Assembly: GCF_000621505.1 (NCBI RefSeq)
Contig: NZ_JHYD01000002.1
Coordinates: 248,001-312,000 of the forward strand
Length of the DNA: 64,000 nt
Source of the DNA: Ruminiclostridium cellobioparum DSM 1351 = ATCC 15832
GTDB taxonomy: Bacteria; Bacillota; Clostridia; Acetivibrionales; DSM-1351
Reading direction: 5' to 3'
In this document: positions 51,218-59,929 of the stretch, one piece after another
How the letters are laid out: each line of letters opens with the position of its first letter
Position numbering within the stretch: position 1 is the first letter of the stretch
The notes under the pieces: generated by a model
Databases searched by the model: none
Seen by the model: the letters and a program-made list of their open reading frames with translations, nothing else
What the model was told of the DNA's origin: nothing
Translations under genes and position numbers: made by a program

Positions 51218-53047
51218 ATGAGTTCACAAGGAAGAAAAAAGAACAGTCTGTTACCGGCGATAACAGTTTTCTTTACAATATTGCTTGTTGCATTAACAGC
51301 CCTATATTTGATGTTCAGCGGGAATTTGCCCTGGCTGAATACGGCAGCGGGCACAAATTCTGCAAATTCGTCAAAAGCACATGTTAGTGCGGTAAATACT
51401 ACAAAACCGGCCGATGGGTCTCAAGCAGGGGCCAGCCAGGGCCAGGCTGAAGAAACTGTCAAGGAGCCTGCAGAAAGCACAAATCCCAATGACTTGCTTA
51501 TCTCGTGGAAAAATCCGGCCAGTCTCATAAGCAAAAAAACTCTGGGTGACGGTTCAGCTCAGAAAGCCTACAAGGATGGCGGCAAAATAACTTACTGGGC
51601 ATTGGTCAATAACAAGACGGTAAAAGATTATGCGCCGCCTTATAATATAGCTTTCGGTTCTCCGGAAAACTATTCGGAGCTGGAAGGAGTTACGGCTTTC
51701 AGAGGAAATAATTACCGTACGGCTCCATCATGGGGAAAAGCCGGGGTTAAGGAAAAAAAACTTGAGATAGTCTGGACACATGACATCGGCGCTGTTTCAG
51801 GTGTTGGAAGCTATTGGCCGGGCGCCGGCTGGACAGGCCAGCCACTGCTGGTTCACTGGTCGGATGAAGTAAGGCGGATAATGAACATAAATGCAGAGCT
51901 TAAATCCAAGGATCTGGTTGAGGTAATTTACCCGGTATTTGACGGAAATGTATACTTCCTTGATATGGAGACCGGAAAGCCTTCAAGACCCAAAATGAAT
52001 ATAGGGTTTACTGTAAAAGGTACCGGAATGGTGGACCCGAGAGGGTATCCCCTGTTTTATACAGGCCAGGGACTCAATGAGAATGACGGTAAGACCGGTG
52101 CTTTTAAATACAGGATTTTTGATCTGATTAATCAAAAGCTGATCTATTCGTTCCCGGGAAATGATCCTGTCGCTTTCAGAAGCTGGGGGGCAAACGATTC
52201 CTCAGCTCTGCTGAACAGATATACCGATACTTTAATAAATTGCGGTGAAAACGGTTTGGTGTATAAGGCAAAGCTGAATACCAAATTTGACAGCAAGGCA
52301 GGAACAATATCAATAGACCCTTCATTTACAAAATACCGTTACAAAAGTTCGTACAGCTCAGAACAGGGAATTGAAAATTCCCCTGCCTTTTACCGCAATC
52401 TGATGTACTTTGCCGACAACGGCGGTACCATTCAGTGTCTGGACATAAATAAAATGGAACCGGTATGGATTTACAAAGGCGGTGACGATACCGACAGTAC
52501 CATAACACTGGAGGAAACAGACGAGGGAGTTTTCCTTTACACTGCCAATGAAATAGATAAGAGAGGCAGGGAAGGTTCCAGAGCCAACAGCAATATCCGC
52601 AAAATTAATGCACTGACCGGAGAGCTTGTATGGCAGAAGGACTATTCCTGTGCATACCAGTCATATATTAACGGCGGTGTGTTAGCAACGCCCGTAGTTG
52701 GCAAGAATGATATAAGTGACATTGTAATATTTAATATTGCGTTGACCGGCTCAACAAGTGACGGCACTCTGGTGGCACTGGACAAGAAGACAGGTGCGGA
52801 AGTCTGGAAAAGACATTTGGAGGCATACAGCTGGAGTTCTCCTGTGGATTTCATGTCTGAAGAGGGTAAAACCTACATGCTGCTCTGTGACTTTAAAGGA
52901 GATATGCATCTGATCGATCCGAAGACAGGGGAAGATATGGATAAGATATCAGTAGGAGGGAACGTGGAGGCCTCTCCCGCAGTCTATAACAATATGGCAG
53001 TTGTAGGAACCTACGCAAAGAAAATATATGGTGTAAGAATAAAATAA
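51218..53047 (+). CDS. Membrane-anchored PQQ-like beta-propeller protein (first of two paralogues)
   Basis: A 609-residue protein. A basic start and one membrane segment (about 10-35) are followed by a Ser/Ala/Thr-rich linker (about 40-90) and an extracellular propeller with PQQ-like repeats: VYFLDMETGKP, IQCLDINKMEPVWIY, VALDKKTGAEVWKRH, DMHLIDPKTG. The block starting YSELEGVTAFRGNNYR (about 152) and SYWPGAGWTGQPLLVHW is shared with the next gene. No dehydrogenase or kinase domain is present. The role is unknown; similar propellers act in scaffolding or envelope assembly (BamB). Start at 51218 after TTACGGAGGTAAAA. Confidence 0.82.
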   Translation: MSSQGRKKNSLLPAITVFFTILLVALTALYLMFSGNLPWLNTAAGTNSANSSKAHVSAVNTTKPADGSQAGASQGQAEETVKEPAESTNPNDLLISWKNPASLISKKTLGDGSAQKAYKDGGKITYWALVNNKTVKDYAPPYNIAFGSPENYSELEGVTAFRGNNYRTAPSWGKAGVKEKKLEIVWTHDIGAVSGVGSYWPGAGWTGQPLLVHWSDEVRRIMNINAELKSKDLVEVIYPVFDGNVYFLDMETGKPSRPKMNIGFTVKGTGMVDPRGYPLFYTGQGLNENDGKTGAFKYRIFDLINQKLIYSFPGNDPVAFRSWGANDSSALLNRYTDTLINCGENGLVYKAKLNTKFDSKAGTISIDPSFTKYRYKSSYSSEQGIENSPAFYRNLMYFADNGGTIQCLDINKMEPVWIYKGGDDTDSTITLEETDEGVFLYTANEIDKRGREGSRANSNIRKINALTGELVWQKDYSCAYQSYINGGVLATPVVGKNDISDIVIFNIALTGSTSDGTLVALDKKTGAEVWKRHLEAYSWSSPVDFMSEEGKTYMLLCDFKGDMHLIDPKTGEDMDKISVGGNVEASPAVYNNMAVVGTYAKKIYGVRIK

Positions 53048-53066
53048 ACGGCTTAGCGAGGAAGTT

Positions 53067-54887
53067 ATGAAAAGATACAGAAGAAGAGCAACAAACAGGT
53101 TAAGGGCATTATTGACAATATTGGTCCTGGCGCTGATTATGACGGGAGTATGGATCGGACTCAGCAAGGTGTTTAACTTCGATTCCGATACCGTAAAAAC
53201 GTCATCAAATTCCTCCGCAGGTGTTAATTCTGCAGATTCTACCGGAGAGATCGAGGAAGGGCCCGAAGAAGAACCTGTGGCAGATCCCATGCCCCAGGAG
53301 ATGACCGATCCGGAAAAATTAAAATCCTCCTGGACTGAGGAGTCGGATTTCGGAGGCAAAAAGGCATACCCTGATTTTGCCATTGACAATACCTTTGCCG
53401 GCGGTCTGGATATGAAATCCTGGATATTCAGGATTAATACCCCTTTGAAGCAGTACACACCCGGGAAAAAGGACAAAATTTCCTTTGGTTCTTCGGAAGA
53501 GTATTCGGAATTGGAGGGAGTTACAACTTTCAGGGGCAACAATTACAGGGACAGTGCCTCTTTTGGTACCAGAACAGTCAGTCAGAAAAAGCTTGAGATA
53601 GTGTGGGAGAAAGACGGGCTGGGTGCTATTTCAGCCCATAACAGCTATTGGCCCGGAACGGGCTGGACCGGGCAGCCGCTTCTGGTTCACTGGCCTGAGA
53701 ATACCAGAAAAATGATGAATATAAACGGGGAAATGAAGTCCAAGGATCTGGTGGAGGTTATTTACCCTGCTCTGGACGGTAATATTTACTTCCTGGATCT
53801 TGAAACGGGGAAGCCTACAAGGGAAAAAATACAAGTCGGATACCCCATTAAAGGTACCGGTATGATAGACCCGAGAGGCTATCCGGTGCTGTATACCGGA
53901 ATGGGTATCAACGAAAACAGCGGAAAGTTTACAGAATACAAATTCAGAATAATCAACCTGCTTAATCAAAAGGAACTTTACTCCATTTTCGGAAGAGATG
54001 AAGTTGCCTTCAGAGGCTGGGGCGCAAATGATGCTTCGGCACTTCTGGACCGCAAAACCGATACTCTGCTTAATGTGGGAGAAAACGGCCTGGTTTACAG
54101 AGTGAAGCTTAACACTAAATTTGACAAGTCTGCAGGTACACTTTCCATAGCTCCCCAGTTGACCAAATACCGTTACAGAAGTCCCTTTAATGACGAACAG
54201 GGCATAGAGAACTCGCCTGCCATATATAAAAATTACATGTACTTCTGTGACAATGGCGGAACGCTCCAGTGCCTTGACCTGAACACTATGAAACCGGTTT
54301 GGATCTATGATGCAAAAGACGATACCGATGCATCAATAGTTATTGAGGAAACCAAAGAAGGAGTATTCCTTTATACGGCAAATCAGGTTGACAAGCGCGG
54401 AGAGAACGGAAAGGCCGCGGTTGCAGACTGTAATATAAGAAAGCTCAATGCATTGACAGGTGAATTGATATGGCAGAAGAATTACCAGTGTGTATACAAT
54501 TACTATATTAACGGAGGAGCACTTGGGACTCCTGTTATCGGCAAAGATGACATCAGTAATATGGTTATTTTCAATATCTGTTTTACCGGCTCAAACAGTG
54601 ACGGTACAATGGTAGCACTGGACAAGAAGACAGGAGAGGAAATATGGAAGAAAAAACTTACCTCTTACAGCTGGTGCTCACCGCTGGACTTTAAGAGCTC
54701 CGACGGCAAAACCTATATGGTCTACAGTGATTTTGCCGGTTTTATGCATCTTGTAGATCCTATGAACGGGAAAACCCTTGACTCTGTTTCACTGCAGGGC
54801 AACGTGGAATCCTCCCCGGCAATATATAACGATACTATCGTTGTGGGAAGCTATGCGAGAAAGATTTTTGGAATAAAAGTGAAATAA
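53067..54887 (+). CDS. Membrane-anchored PQQ-like beta-propeller protein (second paralogue)
   Basis: A 606-residue protein with the same build as its neighbour 19 bases upstream: RRRATNRLR start, one membrane segment (about 12-32), an acidic Ser/Glu-rich linker (about 45-85) and a propeller. The YSELEGVTTFRGNNYR block (about 146), SYWPGTGWTGQPLLVHW, IQCLDL-like repeats and the final SSPAIYNDTIVVGSYARKI match the first gene almost block for block. The linkers differ strongly in sequence and charge, the propellers little, which suggests an old tandem duplication with conserved function. AGGAAG precedes the ATG. Confidence 0.82.
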   Translation: MKRYRRRATNRLRALLTILVLALIMTGVWIGLSKVFNFDSDTVKTSSNSSAGVNSADSTGEIEEGPEEEPVADPMPQEMTDPEKLKSSWTEESDFGGKKAYPDFAIDNTFAGGLDMKSWIFRINTPLKQYTPGKKDKISFGSSEEYSELEGVTTFRGNNYRDSASFGTRTVSQKKLEIVWEKDGLGAISAHNSYWPGTGWTGQPLLVHWPENTRKMMNINGEMKSKDLVEVIYPALDGNIYFLDLETGKPTREKIQVGYPIKGTGMIDPRGYPVLYTGMGINENSGKFTEYKFRIINLLNQKELYSIFGRDEVAFRGWGANDASALLDRKTDTLLNVGENGLVYRVKLNTKFDKSAGTLSIAPQLTKYRYRSPFNDEQGIENSPAIYKNYMYFCDNGGTLQCLDLNTMKPVWIYDAKDDTDASIVIEETKEGVFLYTANQVDKRGENGKAAVADCNIRKLNALTGELIWQKNYQCVYNYYINGGALGTPVIGKDDISNMVIFNICFTGSNSDGTMVALDKKTGEEIWKKKLTSYSWCSPLDFKSSDGKTYMVYSDFAGFMHLVDPMNGKTLDSVSLQGNVESSPAIYNDTIVVGSYARKIFGIKVK

Positions 54888-54910
54888 CAGGTACCATTGT
54901 AACTTTTTAT

Positions 54911-55073
54911 ATTAACTGGCAGCTTCGAACTAACTTCATAAAATAGGATGCTCCCAAAACAATTATGTAAATTGTATCACCTCATGCAAAGTGGTTTTGT
55001 CAACAATTTATCATAATTGTTTTTAACCGTGCATCCTATTTTATGAAGTTGTCCTCGCGTACCAATTGGTATT
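54911..55073. repeat. Palindromic repeat, copy B
   Basis: AACTTCATAAAATAGGATGC (54932-54951) is repeated perfectly inverted at 55031-55050. Inner arms AAAACAATTATG and CATAATTGTTTT, and the middle CAAAGTGGTTTTGTC, also match copy A. Orientation is opposite to copy A: its left arm corresponds to the right arm there. It lacks the CAGGAYG hairpins. The rest of the 546-base gap (55074-55383) is AT-rich and contains no gene I can support. Confidence 0.8.
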
Positions 55074-55383
55074 GATGATTAAGTCTATTTATGGTAAAAA
55101 AGTATTACAGGTTAAATTATGTGCTGGTTGTAAGCGCTTTGTGTGCAATCCATTGCTTGAATAGTATGGTACTGTTACAGGCATGCTACAATACTGACAT
55201 CAAATATTAAAAAAAAATTAATAGTTTAAGTGTATAAATAGCTGTTCAAATATATTATAATTAGAATAATTTGGATGGCTCAGTCAGCAGAATTCAAACA
55301 ATTTTGTCGCATTTACGTATACTAAGGGGTATGTTTTTTTACTGACGACACTATTTTTTTATTCAAATGGGGAGAAAGACAAA

Positions 55384-55437
55384 ATGACAATAAACGGTAT
55401 AGAAACATTCCCCATACCGGAAATGGAGATAATATGA
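55384..55437 (+). CDS. Possible 17-residue leader peptide coupled to lepB
   Basis: ATG at 55384 follows GGGGAGAAAG and opens MTINGIETFPIPEMEII; its TGA (55435-55437) overlaps the ATG of lepB as ATGA. lepB also has its own GGAG five bases before its start. The overlap suggests coupling; no homologue is recognised. Confidence 0.35.
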   Translation: MTINGIETFPIPEMEII

Positions 55438-56006
55438 AAATTCTAAAGGAAATATTCAGCTGGATGGGAACAATACTTATCTCAATAATCGTGGCACTTC
55501 TTGTAATAATATTTTTATTTCAGCCCACAAGTGTAAATGGTCCATCCATGGAAAATACACTGCATAACGGAGATAAGATCATAATAAATAAAACTCAGAA
55601 TATTTTTCACGGCATTCCGAATTATGAGGATATTGTCATTATTGACAGCAGGATCGGCAGGGAACGCAGATTTATAGATAATATAATGGATCCTCTCAAA
55701 TACAATCTGATAGTATCAAAAATAACCGGCAATGAGGATGAAATTTTCTGGGTGAAAAGAGTGATAGGCAAGCCGGGAGATGTACTTGAATTCAAAGAAG
55801 GAAAGGTTGTCAGAAACGGGGAGGCCCTGGACGAGTCCTACATAAAAGAGCCAATGTTATACCAGTCGGATGAAAAGATAACCGTCCCTGAAAACAGTAT
55901 TTTCGTAATGGGTGATAACAGGAATGAAAGTAAGGACAGCAGAGTGATAGGATGTGTTCCCATGGACCATGTTTTTGGCAAGTATTTATTACGATTGGGA
56001 TTTTAG
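55434..56006 (+). CDS. lepB: Type I signal peptidase
   Basis: A 190-residue membrane protease that removes signal peptides outside the cell membrane. One N-terminal membrane segment (about 11-30) precedes the catalytic serine in NGPSMENTL (S38) and the general-base lysine in FWVKRVIGKPGD (K108). Box E is GDNRNESKDSR near the end. The length is normal for the Gram-positive SipS type. The next gene starts eight bases downstream. Confidence 0.95.
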   Translation: MKILKEIFSWMGTILISIIVALLVIIFLFQPTSVNGPSMENTLHNGDKIIINKTQNIFHGIPNYEDIVIIDSRIGRERRFIDNIMDPLKYNLIVSKITGNEDEIFWVKRVIGKPGDVLEFKEGKVVRNGEALDESYIKEPMLYQSDEKITVPENSIFVMGDNRNESKDSRVIGCVPMDHVFGKYLLRLGF

Positions 56007-56013
56007 GTGAGGT

Positions 56014-56763
56014 ATGGATACTGTTTCAATATATAAAAAAGAATACCATGTCGACTATGGTGATGCAGATTACTACAGAAAAATAAAACTGAGTTCCCTG
56101 TTCAATTATTTTCAGGATGTTGCCAGCCTTCATGCCGAAAAATTGGAGTTGGGTGTCGAAAAGCTCCTTGCAGAACAGGGTGTAACCTGGGTGCTGGTAA
56201 AAATACTTGTTCAGATGGAAAAATTTCCGGCCCTCGGCGAAAAATTGACGGTTGAAACCTGGCCGCTGGAGCCTAAAAAACTTGAGTTTGAAAGAGATTT
56301 TTTTGTAAAGGATTCAGAGGGCAATATTATTGGAAGAGCCATTTCAAGCTGGGTTATAATGGATGTAGAGTCCAGGGAGATCAGAAGGACCGAGCTTTTT
56401 CCCGGAAGGTTTCCTCAATTTAACCAGATCCGTGCCATTGATGGACGGATGGGTAAAATAAAGGCAAACGGGCAGCTTCAACAGGTGTATAAAAAGACAA
56501 TCGGATACAGTGATATTGATATAAACGGACATCTTAACAATTCCAAATATATCGATTATATAACAGATTGTTTTTCCATAGAGAAACATGGACAATACGC
56601 TGTTGATACAATTCAGGTAAGTTATATAAGCGAAGCCCTGGCAGGGGATTCCATAGTGTTCTATAAAGACATTTCCGGACTTGACTCGGGAGCCGTATAC
56701 GTGGAGGGTGCTGATGAAGCCGGAGCAAAGACTTATTTTAAGGCCTGTATTACATTAAAATAA
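56014..56763 (+). CDS. Acyl-ACP thioesterase (FatA-like)
   Basis: A 249-residue double hot-dog thioesterase that releases fatty acids from acyl carrier protein. The first hot-dog starts YHVDYGDADYYRKIKLSSL and includes FQDVASLHAEKLELG and TWVLVKILVQ. The second has YSDIDINGHLNNSKYIDYI, where D, N and H are the known catalytic residues of this family, about residues 165-185. Clostridial members of this type are common and act in membrane lipid remodelling or fatty acid recycling. It follows lepB by seven bases, with GAGGT overlapping the gap. Confidence 0.88.
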   Translation: MDTVSIYKKEYHVDYGDADYYRKIKLSSLFNYFQDVASLHAEKLELGVEKLLAEQGVTWVLVKILVQMEKFPALGEKLTVETWPLEPKKLEFERDFFVKDSEGNIIGRAISSWVIMDVESREIRRTELFPGRFPQFNQIRAIDGRMGKIKANGQLQQVYKKTIGYSDIDINGHLNNSKYIDYITDCFSIEKHGQYAVDTIQVSYISEALAGDSIVFYKDISGLDSGAVYVEGADEAGAKTYFKACITLK

Positions 56764-56791
56764 AAAATTACGATGTGTAAGAGGGGATTTT

Positions 56792-57418
56792 ATGAATAAT
56801 AATACTCAGAAACTGAAGTTCTTAACTTTAATACTGTTCGTTTTTATTATTATACTTGTAGGAGTACTGTTGTATACTACAAAGGTTTATAATCAGGACA
56901 AAGACCAGCCTGCTGTGAACACTTCCGCAGAAGTGACCTCCGGGGATGCAGCTTCAACATCTACGGCGTCGTCATCAGAGCAAACAGGAACGGACAGTGC
57001 CGGTCAGATCGGGCAAACCATTGATCTTAAGCTTTATAATTATGATGCCGATGACTATGACAATCCAAAGGAAATAGTAAATGTTACCGTGGACAAAAAG
57101 TTATATCAGGATGACATTACTGCTGCCATCAATAAGGTGCTTGAAACAACAGGACTGAGCATAAAAAAAGCGGAATTGAAAGACGGCCTTGCTACGGTTG
57201 ATCTGTCCAGGGAGGTTGCTGCCAGGTTCAATGCAGGAAGTGCCGGAGGCATAACCTATACCAATATATTGGTCATGACCATCCTGAATATGCCGGATAT
57301 CAGCAAGCTTAAAGTTACTGTTGAAGGAGTGCCCAATACCGAAAGCGATCATTTCAGCTTTAACGGCATATTTGTCAAATCTGCCGACGGCAATAAGTAT
57401 GAATTGGCAGCAAATTAG
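56792..57418 (+). CDS. GerMN-domain protein, membrane-anchored
   Basis: A 208-residue protein. One N-terminal membrane segment (about 10-30) is followed by a Ser/Thr/Ala-rich linker (about 40-70) and a GerMN domain (about 75-205: LKLYNYDADDYDNPKEIVNV, ATVDLSREVAARFNAGS, ILNMPDISKLKVTVEG). B. subtilis GerM, with this domain, is needed for spore assembly and germination. The remote placement beside lepB and thioesterase genes gives no further clue. AAGAGGGG precedes the ATG. Confidence 0.82.
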   Translation: MNNNTQKLKFLTLILFVFIIILVGVLLYTTKVYNQDKDQPAVNTSAEVTSGDAASTSTASSSEQTGTDSAGQIGQTIDLKLYNYDADDYDNPKEIVNVTVDKKLYQDDITAAINKVLETTGLSIKKAELKDGLATVDLSREVAARFNAGSAGGITYTNILVMTILNMPDISKLKVTVEGVPNTESDHFSFNGIFVKSADGNKYELAAN

Positions 57419-57465
57419 GACACGAAAGACCGGATGGTTGATTACCAACGGGGAAAGGTGATACG

Positions 57466-58239
57466 GTGGGGAAGAAAAGGCTGACAAAAATAAGCTTGCT
57501 GCTTATTGCTGTTGCAGGAATTCTGGATACGATAATTATTCGAAGCAGAAGCGGGGGTATGGATTTTGGAATAATGCTTCCCGGACTGGGCGGATTGGCT
57601 TTAATTTCAGCACTTATATTTACAAACAGCAAGTTATATAAAAAAAGGGAAAAGTTATATAACAGAATCGGTAAATTTATACTGGGGGTATTTGCTGTTT
57701 GGTTTATTTCTTTCATAATAGTAACAACTGTACTGATGACCTCCGCAATTTCACAGAAGGACGCAGAAGTTGACTGTGTCATAGTCCTGGGGGCAGGTCT
57801 TAAGGGGGAGACACCAACGCTGGTATTGACACAGCGCCTTGATAATGCTCTTGGATATATTGCTAAAAACCCCGGAACAACAGTAATAGTTTCGGGCGGA
57901 CAGGGAACGGGTGAGACCATAACCGAAGCAGAGGCCATGAAGAGGTATCTGGTGAGGCACGGTACGCCGGAGGAGCTTATAATTAAAGAGGAAAATTCTA
58001 CAAGTACATATGAGAATATGGTCTTTTCAAAGAAATTATATGAACAGGAGCTTGGCACCCAACTGAACAGGGTTATGATAATAACAAACGATTTTCATAT
58101 GTTCAGGTCAAAGCTGCTGGCGCGCAGGGCAGGCCTCAAACCTTACGGGATCAGCGCAGGTACTCCCTGGTACATATATCCCAACGTATTGCTGAGAGAA
58201 TACCTGGCAGTTTTCAAATCCTTGATTTTAGACAGATAG
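57466..58239 (+). CDS. YdcF/ElyC/SanA family membrane protein (DUF218)
   Basis: A 257-residue protein with three N-terminal membrane segments (about 7-90) and an extracytoplasmic DUF218 domain (about 103-250). The domain has DCVIVLGAGLKGETPTLVL, VSGGQGTGETITEAEAM, ENSTSTYENMVFSKK and ITNDFHMFRSKLLARR, all typical. E. coli ElyC and SanA are linked to envelope integrity, but the reaction is unknown. The start is GTG at 57466 behind GGGAAAGGTGATAC. Confidence 0.9.
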   Translation: MGKKRLTKISLLLIAVAGILDTIIIRSRSGGMDFGIMLPGLGGLALISALIFTNSKLYKKREKLYNRIGKFILGVFAVWFISFIIVTTVLMTSAISQKDAEVDCVIVLGAGLKGETPTLVLTQRLDNALGYIAKNPGTTVIVSGGQGTGETITEAEAMKRYLVRHGTPEELIIKEENSTSTYENMVFSKKLYEQELGTQLNRVMIITNDFHMFRSKLLARRAGLKPYGISAGTPWYIYPNVLLREYLAVFKSLILDR

Positions 58240-58270
58240 ACAAACAAATTACTTGTGTAATTTTTTATAT

Positions 58271-58348
58271 CGACCGGTAACTTCGGTACTAACTTAATAA
58301 AATAAGGATGCCCCAAAACAATTACGCAAATTGTTTTGGGGCATCCTG
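58271..58348. terminator. Palindromic repeat copy C (half element) acting as convergent terminator
   Basis: The left part (TCGACCGGTAACTTCGGTAC, then TAACTTAATAAAAT) matches the left arm of copy B. The element then closes on itself as a perfect 19-bp hairpin, AGGATGCCCCAAAACAATT (58306-58324) with AATTGTTTTGGGGCATCCT (58330-58348). It lies between the stops of the convergent YdcF and trpB genes. TATTTTATT follows on the minus strand. Confidence 0.75.
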
Positions 58349-58358
58349 CTGTGAAGGC

Positions 58359-59723
58359 TTACTCTATGGCTGGCAGGTTCTTCAAACTTGCTTCTGCTGC
58401 GTCGGGTGAATACTCCACATCGTCAAGCTTGCCGCTGTAGTAGTTTTCATAGGCGGCAAAGTCAAAATAACCGTGGCCGCTCAGACAGAACAGTATTACT
58501 TTTTCCTTGCCGGCTTCTTTTGCCAGGATTGCCTCATCAATTGCTGCGCGGATGGCATGAGCTGATTCCGGGGCAGGTACGATGCCCTCGGCTCTTGCGA
58601 AAGTGACGGCGGCTTCAAATACCGATTTTTGTCCGTAGGCCCTGGCCTCGATGATTTTGTCGTGGTAGAGCTGACTGACTATGGCAGAATCTCCGTGATA
58701 TCTCAGGCCGCCCGCATGTATACCGGCAGGTATGAAATCATGACCCAGGGTATACATCTTTGTTATAGGTGCCACTTTTACGGTATCCCCGTAGTCATAG
58801 GCAAAAACGCCTTTTGTGAGAGTAGGGCAGGCTGTCGGTTCAACTGCAACAGCTCTCAGCTGCTTGCCTTTAAACTTATCCTGGAGAAATGGGAAGGCAA
58901 TGCCTGAAAAGTTACTTCCGCCTCCGCAGCAGGCAAAAATAACATCGGGATACTCATCCAGCATTTCCAACTGTTTTTTTGCCTCGATTCCGATTATGGT
59001 CTGATGCAGGCAGACATGGTTCAACACACTCCCAAGTGCATAGTTGGTGTCAGGATGTGTTGCGGCATCTTCCACTGCTTCACTGATTGCGATACCAAGG
59101 CTTCCGGAACAGTCCGGGTCCTTTGCGAGAACACTTCTGCCGCAGTCGGTCAGGCTGCTCGGACTTGCAACAACGCTTGCCCCGAAGGTTTTCATGAAGG
59201 AACGCCTGTAGGGCTTTTGCTGGTAGCTCACATTTACCATGTATACCGAGCATTCAAGCCCGAACTGGCTTGTTGCAAGGCTTAAAGCGCTGCCCCATTG
59301 ACCTGCTCCCGTTTCTGTGGCAAGTCTCTTTATTCCGGCTGCTTTATTATAATAAGCCTGAGGAATGGCGGTGTTCAGCTTATGACTGCCTGTGGCATTG
59401 GTTCCCTCATATTTGTAATAGATACGTGCCGTGGTACCCAGCTGCTTTTCAAGACCTCTGGCGCGATATAACGGGCTGGGCCTGAACTGGCGGTACATTT
59501 CACGAACTTCATCAGGGATATCAATATAACGTTCAGAAGTCATTTCCTGTTTTATAATTTCATCGGGGAATATGGCTTTCATATCGTCCGCTTCTATTAG
59601 CTTAAGTGTTGCGGGATTGTGATAGGGCGCCGGTTTGTTCGGCATATCTGCAATGATGTTGTACCATTGTCTGGGAATTTCGCTTTCAGGCAGAATTACT
59701 TTACTGATCTCATCTCGTCTCAT
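58359..59723 (-). CDS. trpB: Tryptophan synthase beta chain, TrpB2 type
   Basis: A 454-residue PLP enzyme. The PLP lysine is K115 in NATGSHKLNTA, the catalytic glutamate is E137 in LATETGAGQWG, and the phosphate loop is CCGGGSNFSG (266-274). The N-terminal extension, the RPSPLYRARGLEKQL and the ESAHAIRAA segments mark the longer TrpB2 group. TrpB2 makes tryptophan from indole and serine and often lies away from the trp operon without TrpA, as here. It may salvage indole. Start at 59723 follows CGGAGGTCAAG; an in-frame ATG at 59786 is weaker. Confidence 0.92.
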   Translation of the reverse strand: MRRDEISKVILPESEIPRQWYNIIADMPNKPAPYHNPATLKLIEADDMKAIFPDEIIKQEMTSERYIDIPDEVREMYRQFRPSPLYRARGLEKQLGTTARIYYKYEGTNATGSHKLNTAIPQAYYNKAAGIKRLATETGAGQWGSALSLATSQFGLECSVYMVNVSYQQKPYRRSFMKTFGASVVASPSSLTDCGRSVLAKDPDCSGSLGIAISEAVEDAATHPDTNYALGSVLNHVCLHQTIIGIEAKKQLEMLDEYPDVIFACCGGGSNFSGIAFPFLQDKFKGKQLRAVAVEPTACPTLTKGVFAYDYGDTVKVAPITKMYTLGHDFIPAGIHAGGLRYHGDSAIVSQLYHDKIIEARAYGQKSVFEAAVTFARAEGIVPAPESAHAIRAAIDEAILAKEAGKEKVILFCLSGHGYFDFAAYENYYSGKLDDVEYSPDAAEASLKNLPAIE

Positions 59724-59929
59724 CTTGACCTCCGCTCCAAATGTGCATTTTAAAGCTGAATATTCATCAGATGCGCAATGGCACAATTTGGTTTCTCATA
59801 ATATTATTTTTTTAAAATGCTATAATTATTTTAAGCAATATATTTACAAGTGTCAATCAATGCAATTACTTATAATAAATTTTAGATGTATGGAATATAT
59901 ATCCATAGAAGCATGTACAAGGGGGCACC

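Noticed and set aside
52949-53542. Open frame of 197 codons on the minus strand
   Set aside because: Antisense to the junction of the two PQQ-propeller genes; Ser/Pro-rich shadow without a plausible start.
57375-58058. Open frame of 227 codons on the minus strand
   Set aside because: Opposite to the YdcF-family gene with its clear motifs; no recognisable product and no ribosome site.
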